From Anaerolineales bacterium UBA2200 (GTDB taxonomy: Bacteria; Chloroflexota; Anaerolineae; UBA2200), in contig DCVA01000024.1 in assembly GCA_002327925.1 (NCBI GenBank), forward strand, positions 124,001 through 188,000: a DNA stretch of 64,000 nucleotides, in the 5' to 3' direction. Each line of letters begins with the position of its first letter. Within the stretch, counting starts at the first letter, position 1. Positions 35,070 to 43,290 of the stretch are shown here, one piece after another. A program made the position numbers and the translations under genes. Below the pieces are notes generated by a model, which saw only the letters and a list, made by a program, of their open reading frames with translations, did no database searches and was not told the origin of the DNA.

Positions 35070-35816
35070 GTGAGCGAAGAGCGCAAGCACATCCTCGTCG
35101 TCGATGACGAACCACGTATGGCACGCTTCGTGCGTATGAACCTCGAACTGGAAGGCTATCTCATCAGCACCGCCATCAGCGGAATGGAGGCTCTCGCCAA
35201 GGTGCGCGATGAGCTTCCGGACCTTGTTTTGCTCGATGTCATGATGCCCGAGCTGGACGGCTATGAGGTGCTAGAACGCCTGCGCCAGATTTCGAGCGTT
35301 CCTGTGATTATGCTGACCGTGAAGGCGGAGGAGGAGGACAAGGTTCGAGGGCTGGAGCTGGGAGCGGACGATTATGTCACCAAGCCCTTCTCGCCGCGCG
35401 AGCTCGCCAGCCGCGTCAAGGCCGCCCTGCGACGGGCCGAGATGCCATCGCCCGGCCAGAAGTCCGCCGTGGTGATCGATCAGAATCTGGCTGTGGACTT
35501 TCAGCGCCGTGAAGTCCTAGTGCGAGGCGAGCGTGTCAAGCTGCGTCCAACCGAGTATCGGCTCCTCTATCACCTGGTGAATAACGCCGGCTGGGTGATG
35601 ACGCACGAAACGCTGCTCTCCAAGGTGTGGGGCTATGAGTACCGCGAGGATACCCAGTTGCTGCGACTCTACATCACATACCTGAGACAGAAGATAGAGC
35701 CGGAACCCGGCAATCCCAGATACATCTTTAACGAGCGGGGCGTCGGCTACCGTTTTGTCGACTTCAGAGGCGGCGCGGAGGCGCGCACGCTACCGTCCTC
35801 ATCGCCGGGTGAGTGA
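35070..35816 (+). CDS. OmpR/PhoB-type response regulator
   Basis: A 248-residue regulator. The receiver domain has acidic D12/D13, phosphoacceptor D56 in LLDVMMPELDG, and the conserved Lys in TKPFSPREL. The C-terminal winged helix contains LRPTEYRLLYHLVNNAG and LRLYITYLRQKIEPEP with the GVGYRF end. The GTG at 35070 is chosen because AAGGAG is upstream. Its targets are not visible; the pair is close to AIM24 and tRNA genes and probably independent of the sugar cluster. Confidence 0.93.
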   Translation: MSEERKHILVVDDEPRMARFVRMNLELEGYLISTAISGMEALAKVRDELPDLVLLDVMMPELDGYEVLERLRQISSVPVIMLTVKAEEEDKVRGLELGADDYVTKPFSPRELASRVKAALRRAEMPSPGQKSAVVIDQNLAVDFQRREVLVRGERVKLRPTEYRLLYHLVNNAGWVMTHETLLSKVWGYEYREDTQLLRLYITYLRQKIEPEPGNPRYIFNERGVGYRFVDFRGGAEARTLPSSSPGE

Positions 35817-35839
35817 GACCGCTCCCCTTGGGCATTCAA

Positions 35840-35869
35840 AACGGCCGCCGAAGGAGCGCGACGGCCGTT
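35840..35869 (-). terminator. Terminator-like stem between convergent genes
   Basis: An 8-bp stem AACGGCCG/CGGCCGTT lies between the response regulator and the leftward AIM24 gene. On the minus strand it is followed by TTTTG, which makes it a modest terminator for AIM24; the plus-strand side lacks a T-run. Confidence 0.45.
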
Positions 35870-35884
35870 CCGATAGCCCCTGGC

Positions 35885-36580
35885 TCAGCGGGATTGATGC
35901 TGTTGCGGCATCCGGCGCTGCACTTGCGGTACCAGCCAGGTGAGAAAGGCGTCCGTGCTGCGAGTCTGCAGCAGGATTCGTCCTGGCCCCGTCAGGTCTA
36001 CCACCAGCCCCTCGCCGCTAAAGAGCGTGGACTTGAGGCCCCCGACTGCGCGCACCACGAAGCCAATATTCTCGGGGAATGCTACCAGATGGCCCGTATC
36101 CACAGTGAACTTTTCGCCTGTTGCCAGAACACGCTCGTGAATGGCGCCATAGCTCGACAGCAAGAGCATGCCCGCGCCGGTGCACTTGAGCAGGAAGAGT
36201 CCTTCGCTGGCAAAAAAGGTCTTGGCTCCTCCGAACTTGGTGTCAATCGCGACACCCTGGGATGAAGCGACATAGCTTCCTGACTGCACCAGCAGTGACT
36301 CGCCGGCCAACTGAACGACGGACATGTCACCAGGCAGAGGTGGTGCAAGAAAGACCTCTCCTCCCGTTGGCGGGGATCGGTAGCTGTTCACGAAAAAGCT
36401 CTCTCCTCCCAGGATCGAGCGCTTCAAAGAGGCCAGCAGCCCGCCGGCGGCCTTGGTCTCCAGCGTCACTCCCTCGGACATGGCAACCATAGAGCCAGCC
36501 TCAACGCGGACTTCCTCGTTCGGATCCAGCTGGGCGATAGCGATGGTGTAAGCAGGACCGTACCTTGTGTCGACTTTCAT
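35885..36580 (-). CDS. AIM24-family (DUF124) protein
   Basis: A 231-residue protein with a repeated beta-rich pattern typical of the TIGR00266/AIM24 family: VEAGSMVAMSEGVTLETKAAGG, GGESFFVNSY, GSYVASSQGVAIDTKFGG and FFASEGLFLLKCTG. The ATG at 36580 has AGGAGGGAG upstream; the longer frame is rejected. Bacterial members have no proven biochemical function; the yeast relative supports mitochondrial inner-membrane organisation. It has no membrane segment. Confidence 0.85.
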   Translation of the reverse strand: MKVDTRYGPAYTIAIAQLDPNEEVRVEAGSMVAMSEGVTLETKAAGGLLASLKRSILGGESFFVNSYRSPPTGGEVFLAPPLPGDMSVVQLAGESLLVQSGSYVASSQGVAIDTKFGGAKTFFASEGLFLLKCTGAGMLLLSSYGAIHERVLATGEKFTVDTGHLVAFPENIGFVVRAVGGLKSTLFSGEGLVVDLTGPGRILLQTRSTDAFLTWLVPQVQRRMPQQHQSR

Positions 36581-36705
36581 TCTCCCTCCTTCCTTCTCAC
36601 TACTCAGAATTTGCCCGTGCGGTCCCCGAAACCGGCACAAGAGCATTGCGAACGGCAAACACGAGCTTATCTCATCTCGACAGCTCTGTCAAAAGCCAGG
36701 GCAAC

Positions 36706-36733
36706 TTGACTTTTGGGTGGAATTGTCTAGAAT
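36706..36733 (+). promoter_or_regulatory. Promoter of the tRNA genes
   Basis: -35 TTGACT (36706-36711), 16-base spacer, -10 TAGAAT (36728-36733). Start would be about 10 bases before tRNA-Leu. Confidence 0.7.
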
Positions 36734-36750
36734 CCAAAGGCTACCGGCAC

Positions 36751-36831
36751 GGGGAAGTGTCGGAATGGTAGACGAGCATGATTTAGGATCATGTGGAGAA
36801 ATCCGTGAGAGTTCGAGTCTCTCCTTCCCCA
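36751..36831 (+). tRNA. tRNA-Leu (anticodon UAG)
   Basis: Acceptor stem GGGGAAG/CTTCCCC with discriminator A, anticodon stem CATGA/TCATG, loop TTTAGGA with anticodon TAG at 36784-36786, long variable arm and GTTCGAGTC T-loop as expected for a class II tRNA. CCA is not encoded. Confidence 0.95.
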
Positions 36832-36939
36832 TGGCCTCTGGCAATGCCCGTACGGGCACCCTTGGCCTCGGCCCAAGGGCCGGGAGTGGCCCCGCAAGGG
36901 CGGGCTGTTGTTACCCCCGCATCTGCGGGGAATGTGCAA
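36832..36939 (+). other. Spacer between tRNA genes with small palindromes
   Basis: The 108-base spacer contains TGCCCGTACGGGCA and CCCCGCATCTGCGGGG as compact hairpins, probably involved in processing of a joint tRNA transcript. No gene is seen. Confidence 0.4.
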
Positions 36940-37011
36940 GCGGAAGTGGCTCAGCGGTAGAGCATCTCCTTGCCAAGGAGAGGGTCGCGGGTTCGAATCC
37001 CGTCTTCCGCT
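36940..37011 (+). tRNA. tRNA-Gly (anticodon GCC)
   Basis: Acceptor stem GCGGAAG/CTTCCGC with discriminator T, anticodon stem TCTCC/GGAGA, loop TTGCCAA with anticodon GCC at 36972-36974, and GGTTCGAATCC T-arm. CCA is not encoded. Confidence 0.95.
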
Positions 37012-37021
37012 CTGAATCCCC

Positions 37022-37049
37022 GAATGCTGGTTCATGTGAACCAGCATTC
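37022..37049 (+). terminator. Terminator-like hairpin after tRNA-Gly
   Basis: A perfect 13-bp stem GAATGCTGGTTCA/TGAACCAGCATTC follows the tRNA by 10 bases. The next bases TCTGTGTC are a poor T-run, so partial termination or tRNA 3' processing is likely before the trigger factor gene. Confidence 0.6.
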
Positions 37050-37125
37050 TCTGTGTCAGAGGCCAGCCGCGTCGCGAGGCGCACCTCGTGACACAGGATA
37101 TCGTTGTTGAGTCAAGGAGAATCAG

Positions 37126-38442
37126 TTGAACATCAAAAGCGAAAAGACCGGACCCTGCCAGTACACCCTGAATCTCGAAATGGAACCAGAGCGCGTTCAG
37201 GCGCCGCTCCATCAGGCAGCCGAGCGTATCAGCCGTTACCGCCCACTGTCCGGCTTTCGGCCAGGTAAGGCTCCCTTTGCCATGGTGGAGCGCCTGTACG
37301 GCAAGGACATGCTCTACCGCGAGATGCTCGACAAGGTCGGCAACCAGTGGTACAAAGAAGCGCTGGAGCAGAGCAAGCTCGAGCCCTACGCGCAGGGCGA
37401 ACTGGACATCGTCCAACTGGAGCCGCTGATCCTCAGGGTCGTCGTCCCAACAGAGCCCCAGGTCACGCTGGGTGATTACAAGAGGATCAAGGTCAAGGCC
37501 AAGACGGTCAAGGTAACCAAGGCCGACGTCGACCAGGCGCTCTCCCAGCTCCAGGAGAACGGTGCTATCTGGCAGCCCGTTGAGCGCGCAGTGGCCGTCG
37601 GCAATCAGGTCGTCATAGACGCCACGGGCGAGGCAGAGGATGGCAAGCCAGTGGATCAGAAGGACCTGACCCTCGAAGTCACAGAGCAGATGGTCCCCGT
37701 TGGCTTCTCCCAGAACCTGACAGGGATGAAACCCGGCGAGACCAAGGAATTCAATGTCGACTATCCTGCCGATTTTCGGGATGAGAACCTTTCCGGCAAG
37801 CGTGTCCATTTCACTGTCACACTGAAAGCGGTCAAAGAAAAGGAGCTGCCCAAGCTCGGTGACGAACTGGCCAAGACGGCCGGTGCCGAGAATCTCACTG
37901 ACTTGAAGGCCAAGATCAAGGAGCAGCTGCAGAAGCAGAAGGAACAGGCGAGCCATGAGCAAGCTGTGGACCAGGCTCTTGAGGCGCTGGTCAAGGGAGC
38001 CAAGCTCGAGTACCCGGCGGTGGCCATAGAGGAGGAGATCGATGACATGCTCCGCAGCTTTGCTGAGCGTCTGACCTCTCAGGGGTTCACGCTGGAAGGT
38101 TATCTCCAGATGACGAAGAAGACCGCCGCCCAGCTCCGCGAGGAACGGCGCGCCCCGGCGGAAGAACGCCTCAAGCGTGGCCTCGCCCTCATCGAGTTTG
38201 CCAAGACAGAGAACATCAAGATCAGCAAGGAAGAGACAGAGCAGGAAATCACGCGCATGGCCGAGAGCTTTGGCGAGGACGCTGAGTCAATCAGGAAGGC
38301 TCTCAGCACGGAGAATTCGCTCCGCTCCGTTTCCAGTGACCTGTTCCGGCGCAAGGCGCTCGACCGCCTGCTGGAATTGGCGACCGGGGCGGGGAAGCCA
38401 GAGCCTGCGGTGACTGACGAATCGGACGCTGCGGAAGCGTAG
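37126..38442 (+). CDS. tig: Trigger factor (ribosome-associated chaperone, peptidyl-prolyl isomerase)
   Basis: A 438-residue protein with three domains: N-terminal ribosome-binding (PLSGFRPGKAPFAMVERLYG is the ribosome-contact loop), FKBP-like isomerase (about 155-240), and a long helical C-terminal chaperone arm. It starts at TTG 37126 with AAGGAG upstream, since no ATG is suitably placed. It helps fold nascent chains. It is followed by clpP and clpX in the classical order tig-clpP-clpX. Confidence 0.95.
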   Translation: MNIKSEKTGPCQYTLNLEMEPERVQAPLHQAAERISRYRPLSGFRPGKAPFAMVERLYGKDMLYREMLDKVGNQWYKEALEQSKLEPYAQGELDIVQLEPLILRVVVPTEPQVTLGDYKRIKVKAKTVKVTKADVDQALSQLQENGAIWQPVERAVAVGNQVVIDATGEAEDGKPVDQKDLTLEVTEQMVPVGFSQNLTGMKPGETKEFNVDYPADFRDENLSGKRVHFTVTLKAVKEKELPKLGDELAKTAGAENLTDLKAKIKEQLQKQKEQASHEQAVDQALEALVKGAKLEYPAVAIEEEIDDMLRSFAERLTSQGFTLEGYLQMTKKTAAQLREERRAPAEERLKRGLALIEFAKTENIKISKEETEQEITRMAESFGEDAESIRKALSTENSLRSVSSDLFRRKALDRLLELATGAGKPEPAVTDESDAAEA

Positions 38443-38453
38443 AAAGGGACAGT

Positions 38454-39113
38454 ATGAGCACCAACGTTAATCTGGACACCCTGGTGCCCATGGTTGTGGA
38501 AACCACAGGGCGCGGCGAGAGGGGCTACGACATCTTCTCGCTCTTGCTGAAGGAGCGCATTGTCTTCCTGGGAACGCCCATCGATGATGCCGTGGCCAAC
38601 CTGGTAGTCGCACAGCTCCTGTTCCTGCAGCGAGAGGACCCGGACAAAGAGATCTCGATGTACATCAACTCCCCCGGTGGTTCGATCAGCGCTGGTCTGG
38701 CGATTTACGACACCATCCAGTTGGTCAGTGCACCGGTCTCCACCATCGCGGTCGGCATGACCGCAAGCATGGGTACTATCCTGCTGTGCTCGGGAGCTCG
38801 CGGCCGGCGCTACGCGCTTCCCAATGCCACTGTTCACATCCATCAACCATGGGGCGGGGTGCAGGGACAGGCCGTAGACATTGAGATTGAGGCGCGGCGA
38901 ATCATCCGCGAGCGCGAGCGGCTGAATCATATCCTGGCCAAGCACACAGGCCAACCACTTGACCGCATCGTGCTGGACACGGACCGCAACTACTGGATGA
39001 ACGCCGATGAGGCGGTCAAATATGGTATCGTGGACGAAGTCCTCAGCAAGAGCGTCAAGGGCGAGAGCAAGGCGCCGTCGACCCAGGAAAACCAGTCTAA
39101 AGAAGGTCAGTAG
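38454..39113 (+). CDS. clpP: ATP-dependent Clp protease proteolytic subunit
   Basis: A 219-residue serine peptidase. The catalytic residues S105 (GMTASMG) and H130 (ATVHIHQPWGG) are in place, with an Asp later in the sequence. It forms a tetradecameric barrel that degrades proteins unfolded by ClpX or ClpA/C. The C-terminus has a short polar tail (ESKAPSTQENQSKEGQ). The start is 11 bases after tig, with AAAGGGAC upstream. Confidence 0.96.
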   Translation: MSTNVNLDTLVPMVVETTGRGERGYDIFSLLLKERIVFLGTPIDDAVANLVVAQLLFLQREDPDKEISMYINSPGGSISAGLAIYDTIQLVSAPVSTIAVGMTASMGTILLCSGARGRRYALPNATVHIHQPWGGVQGQAVDIEIEARRIIRERERLNHILAKHTGQPLDRIVLDTDRNYWMNADEAVKYGIVDEVLSKSVKGESKAPSTQENQSKEGQ

Positions 39114-39140
39114 TTCGGCAGCACCAAGGCGGTAGCCGCT

Positions 39141-40406
39141 ATGCGCAGAGAACCCACGTTTCAGCAGTGTTCGTTCTGCAACAGGCCTCAGTACGAGGTG
39201 CATCACCTCATTGCTGGTCCTGGCAACGTGTATATCTGCGACGAGTGCGTTCAGATCTGTCAGGAGATCCTCCAACTGGAGGAGCAGCCGGCAAAGGCAC
39301 TCCACGCAGATGGCAAACGTTTGCCGCCGCCAGCGGAGATATACGGGCGACTGAACGATTATGTCGTGGGCCAGGATCGCGCCAAGAAGGTCCTGGCGGT
39401 AGCTGTGTACAACCACTTCAAGCGCACCAGAGCCCGGCGAGAGGGCGACGATGATGTCGAGCTTCAGAAGAGCAATATCCTGCTGATCGGTCCCACAGGA
39501 TGCGGAAAGACACTGCTGGCTCAGACGCTGGCCAGGATTCTCTCCGCTCCATTTGCAATGGCCGATGCCACGACCCTCACAGAAGCTGGCTATGTCGGCG
39601 AAGACGTCGAGAGCATACTCCTGCGTTTGATTCACGCTGCGGACAACAGCGTCGAGCGCGCCAGGTACGGGATCGTCTACCTGGATGAGATCGACAAGAT
39701 CGCACGAAAGAGCGGAGATAGTCCGTCCCTCACCCGGGACGTCTCCGGCGAGGGGGTCCAACAGGGCCTGCTCAAGATATTGGAAGGCACGGTGGCGCAC
39801 GTTCCCCCTCAGGGCGGACGCAAGCACCCGTATCAGGAGTTCATACAGCTGGATACAACGGACATCCTGTTCATCTGCGGTGGCTCTTTCGAGGGCCTGG
39901 AGAAGATCACCGAGGCACGCATCGGCTCGAACCGAACACTCGGTTTCGTGGGCAGATCAGACAAGCACGAACCCTGGACCCGCAGCGAGGTGCTGCAGCA
40001 AGCAAGTGCCGACGACCTGCTCGAGTTTGGGTTGATCCCCGAACTCGTCGGCCGGCTGCCGGTAGTTGTGAGTGTGGATGCGCTCAGCGAACAGATGCTC
40101 TTCAGTATACTGACCCAACCCAAGAACGCCCTGGTCAAGCAGTTCCAGAGGCTCTTTGAGCTCGACGGTGTCGAGCTCGAGTTCGCAGAGGATGCCCTTC
40201 ACGAAGTGGCGGGAGAGGCCTTCCGCTGTCGCATGGGCGCGAGAGGCCTCCGGTCGATCATCGAAGAGACCTTGCTCGATGTGATGTACGAAATACCATC
40301 CCACCAGAGCGCAGGCAAGGTGCTTGTGGACGCCGAGGCAGTCCGCAGCCGCAAGCGTGCCGGACGGGCGATGCTGCCAGTCGACTATGTCGGCCGGGGT
40401 GAGTGA
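39141..40406 (+). CDS. clpX: ATP-dependent protease ATP-binding subunit ClpX
   Basis: A 421-residue AAA+ unfoldase. The N-terminal zinc finger has C10, C13, C33 and C36. Walker A is GPTGCGKT, Walker B is IVYLDEIDKIA, and the pore loop and sensor-2 region (MGARGLRSIIEE) are intact. It delivers substrates to ClpP, encoded 27 bases upstream. Confidence 0.96.
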   Translation: MRREPTFQQCSFCNRPQYEVHHLIAGPGNVYICDECVQICQEILQLEEQPAKALHADGKRLPPPAEIYGRLNDYVVGQDRAKKVLAVAVYNHFKRTRARREGDDDVELQKSNILLIGPTGCGKTLLAQTLARILSAPFAMADATTLTEAGYVGEDVESILLRLIHAADNSVERARYGIVYLDEIDKIARKSGDSPSLTRDVSGEGVQQGLLKILEGTVAHVPPQGGRKHPYQEFIQLDTTDILFICGGSFEGLEKITEARIGSNRTLGFVGRSDKHEPWTRSEVLQQASADDLLEFGLIPELVGRLPVVVSVDALSEQMLFSILTQPKNALVKQFQRLFELDGVELEFAEDALHEVAGEAFRCRMGARGLRSIIEETLLDVMYEIPSHQSAGKVLVDAEAVRSRKRAGRAMLPVDYVGRGE

Positions 40407-40508
40407 GGAACCGCCCTCACCTGATCCGATTGACCTGGCCTGTGCAGGTGACGGGGCAGGATTCTGACAGGCAGACCTGGTTGGCTCAAGGTCGCAGGGA
40501 GTGATTTG

Positions 40509-43277
40509 ATGACTACCAGCACACAAATACGCACATCGTACCTGTCATTCTTCCAGTCCAAAGGACACGCAGTCGTGCCCAGCTCGTCGCTGATTCCCGC
40601 GAACGATCCGACGCTGCTGTTTACCAACGCCGGGATGGTGCAATTCAAGGACGTATTCATCGGAGCGGAAGCGCGCTCTTACAGTCGCGCGACAACCGCC
40701 CAGAAGTGCATGCGCGTCAGCGGCAAACACAACGATCTGGAGAATGTTGGCCCATCGCCCAGACACCATACCTTCTTCGAGATGCTTGGCAACTTCTCCT
40801 TTGGAGACTACTTCAAGCGCGATGCCATAGCTTATGCCTGGGAGTTTCTGACCGACGTACTGCGTTTGGACAAGGCTCGCCTCTACCCAACGATCTACCT
40901 CGATGATGACGAGGCCTTCCAGCTCTGGCAGGATATAGCGGGGGTTCCAGCATCGCGTATCACCCGGCTCGGCAAGAAGGACAATTTCTGGTCCATGGGC
41001 GATACAGGGCCGAACGGCCCCTGTTCCGAAATCATCTACGACCGCGGCCCGGAACACTGCACCTGCCACAGCCCTGATTGCAGCCTCACCCACAATTGCG
41101 AGCGCTGGTGGGAGCTGTGGAATCTGGTGTTCATGCAGTACGAGACCACCGGCGACGGCATCACTCGTCCATTACCCAGGCCGAGCATCGATACAGGCAT
41201 GGGAATGGAGCGCATCACCGCAGTTCTTCAGGGCGCCCCCAGCAACTACGAAACGGACCTGTTCTGGCCCATCATCCTGCGTATACAGCAGCTTCTGGGC
41301 CACTCGGATGATCAACGCGATGCAGCTATGACCTCCTACCGTGTGATCGCTGACCACGCACGGGCGATTACATTTCTCATGGCCGACGGAATGCTGCCGG
41401 GCAACGAGGGCCGCAGTTATGTCTTGCGACTGATCCTCCGTCGTGCCGCCCGACATGGACGGCTGCTGGGATTCAGGGGCCCGTTCATGGCTGAGGCGAT
41501 CAAGGTGGTCGTGGAGACCATGGGCACTCACTACAAGGAACTGGCTGAGCGCCGTGACTTCATCGTGCAGGCCACGACACAGGAGGAGGAGAGGTTCCTG
41601 CAGACGCTGGATGTCGGGATGAATCTGCTGGACGGCGTTGTTTCCCGGCTGAAGGCGACGGGCCAGACGGTCATCCCGGGCGACAAGGCCTTTCGCCTGT
41701 ACGACACATACGGGTTTCCATTGGACCTGACGCGGGACATCGCCAGGGAAAGGCTGTTGACGGTTGACGAGGACGGCTATCGCGCAGCCATGGAGGCCCA
41801 GCGCGAGCGCGCTCGCTCAGCGCAACGGTTTGGTGTTGCGCAGGAGCAGGAGCTCTACCGCAGTCTGCACTTGCCGCCGAGCTCCTTCGTGGGTTACGAC
41901 ACCCTGGCGACCAACGCGACGGTCCTGGCGCTCGTGCGCGATGGTGTGCCTCAGGAGGAAGCCGGCCCTGGCCAGCAGGTGCAGGTGGTGCTTGACCACA
42001 CACCGTTCTATGGCGAGGGTGGCGGCCAGGTGGGCGACACGGGCGTGATCACCGGTCCAAGTGGACGGATCACCATTCAGGACACGCGCCATCCTATGCC
42101 CGAGCTGACTGTGCACGTAGGTCAGATCAGCCAGGGTGTGCTGCGCACCGGAGAGCCGGTCCGTGCCGAGGTGGATGCCGAGCATCGGCTGGACATAGCC
42201 CGCAATCACACTGCCACGCATTTGCTGCACCACGCTCTGCAGAAGACTCTCGGCGAACACGCCAGACAGGCTGGCTCCCTTGTCGCGCCAGAGCGGTTGC
42301 GCTTCGATTTCACTCACCTGCAGGCCGTCTCGCCGGAACAACTGGGCCAGATTGAGCGTGAGGTCAATGCGGCCATCCGCGCGGCTCTTCCTGTGGGCTC
42401 CACAGTGACCTCTTTCGATCAAGCCACGGCTAGCGGGGCAATGGCTCTGTTTGGAGAAAAGTACGGCGACACAGTCAGAATGATCAGCGTGGGCGACGGG
42501 TACAGCCGCGAACTATGCGGGGGAACACACCTGACAAACACAGGGCAGATCGGATTCTTCCACATCCTGGGTGAGTCCAGCGTGGGGGCCGGGCTGCGCC
42601 GAATTGAGGCCGTCACGGGTCGAGGTGCAGAGGCATTTGTTCGCGAGCAGCTGGAGCTGCTGGTCCAGATAGCGTCTGCTCTGGACACTCGCCCGGCTGA
42701 CGCTCTGCAGAGGGCCGCAGACCTTCTGGAGCAGCTCAAGGCGCAGCAGCGAGAGATAGCTGCACTGCGAAGTCAGGCTCTCCGCGAGACCGCCAAGGGT
42801 CTCTTGCGATCACTTCTGGCTATCGACGATGTCTTCGTCATCTCTGCCGTCGTGCAGGTGGAAAGTGTCGAGCGCCTGCGCGAGCTGATCGACCTGACAC
42901 GCGAAGGGCTGGTCCAGATGGCTGCTCGCCCGCGACACAGGGAGACACAGGCATCCGACACAGAGATACCGTCGCCTGACGCGGCAGTGTCCGAGCCTGC
43001 CCAGACGACCCCCGAGTCAGTGATCGTGCTGGGGACGGCGCTTGGGGGCAAGGCGGCGCTGACCGCGGCCGTGTCTCCCGGGCTGGTGAAGCGTGGAGTC
43101 CACGCTGGCAAACTGATCGGCGAGATCGCACGTTCTATCGGCGGAAGCGGCGGTGGCCGGCCGGAGATGGGCCAGGCAGGCGGCGGCGACCCGCAGGCGA
43201 TGCCGCGGGCACTGGTTGAGGTGGAAGGCCGCGTGCGTGAGGCCTTGGGCCAAGGTCGCACCGAGCGCAAGGGCTGA
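40509..43277 (+). CDS. alaS: Alanyl-tRNA synthetase
   Basis: A 922-residue class II synthetase. Motif 1 (HHTFFEMLGNFSFGDYFK) and motif 3 (IDTGMGMERI) are present, and the editing domain has HTATH, a CGGTH segment, and its zinc ligands. The C-terminal DHHA1 part ends with GGSGGGRPEMGQAGG. A polar Ser/Thr/Pro-rich insert of about 30 residues (near 43000) breaks the C-terminal domain and may be a flexible linker. The ATG at 40509 is preferred to the TTG just before it. No T-box is seen in the 102-base leader. Confidence 0.95.
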   Translation: MTTSTQIRTSYLSFFQSKGHAVVPSSSLIPANDPTLLFTNAGMVQFKDVFIGAEARSYSRATTAQKCMRVSGKHNDLENVGPSPRHHTFFEMLGNFSFGDYFKRDAIAYAWEFLTDVLRLDKARLYPTIYLDDDEAFQLWQDIAGVPASRITRLGKKDNFWSMGDTGPNGPCSEIIYDRGPEHCTCHSPDCSLTHNCERWWELWNLVFMQYETTGDGITRPLPRPSIDTGMGMERITAVLQGAPSNYETDLFWPIILRIQQLLGHSDDQRDAAMTSYRVIADHARAITFLMADGMLPGNEGRSYVLRLILRRAARHGRLLGFRGPFMAEAIKVVVETMGTHYKELAERRDFIVQATTQEEERFLQTLDVGMNLLDGVVSRLKATGQTVIPGDKAFRLYDTYGFPLDLTRDIARERLLTVDEDGYRAAMEAQRERARSAQRFGVAQEQELYRSLHLPPSSFVGYDTLATNATVLALVRDGVPQEEAGPGQQVQVVLDHTPFYGEGGGQVGDTGVITGPSGRITIQDTRHPMPELTVHVGQISQGVLRTGEPVRAEVDAEHRLDIARNHTATHLLHHALQKTLGEHARQAGSLVAPERLRFDFTHLQAVSPEQLGQIEREVNAAIRAALPVGSTVTSFDQATASGAMALFGEKYGDTVRMISVGDGYSRELCGGTHLTNTGQIGFFHILGESSVGAGLRRIEAVTGRGAEAFVREQLELLVQIASALDTRPADALQRAADLLEQLKAQQREIAALRSQALRETAKGLLRSLLAIDDVFVISAVVQVESVERLRELIDLTREGLVQMAARPRHRETQASDTEIPSPDAAVSEPAQTTPESVIVLGTALGGKAALTAAVSPGLVKRGVHAGKLIGEIARSIGGSGGGRPEMGQAGGGDPQAMPRALVEVEGRVREALGQGRTERKG

Positions 43278-43290
43278 GGTTGTGGGAACC

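Noticed and set aside
36727..37962. A leftward open frame of 411 codons across the tRNA genes and tig
   Set aside because: It crosses both tRNAs and the trigger factor gene and has no ribosome site or recognisable protein.
38100..39827. A long leftward open frame of 575 codons opposite tig, clpP and clpX
   Set aside because: It lies antisense to three unmistakable genes and its product shows no domain pattern; it is a codon-bias shadow in G+C-rich DNA.
40407..40508. A T-box riboswitch upstream of alaS
   Set aside because: The leader is only about 100 bases, lacks the T-box sequence and has no terminator/antiterminator pair.
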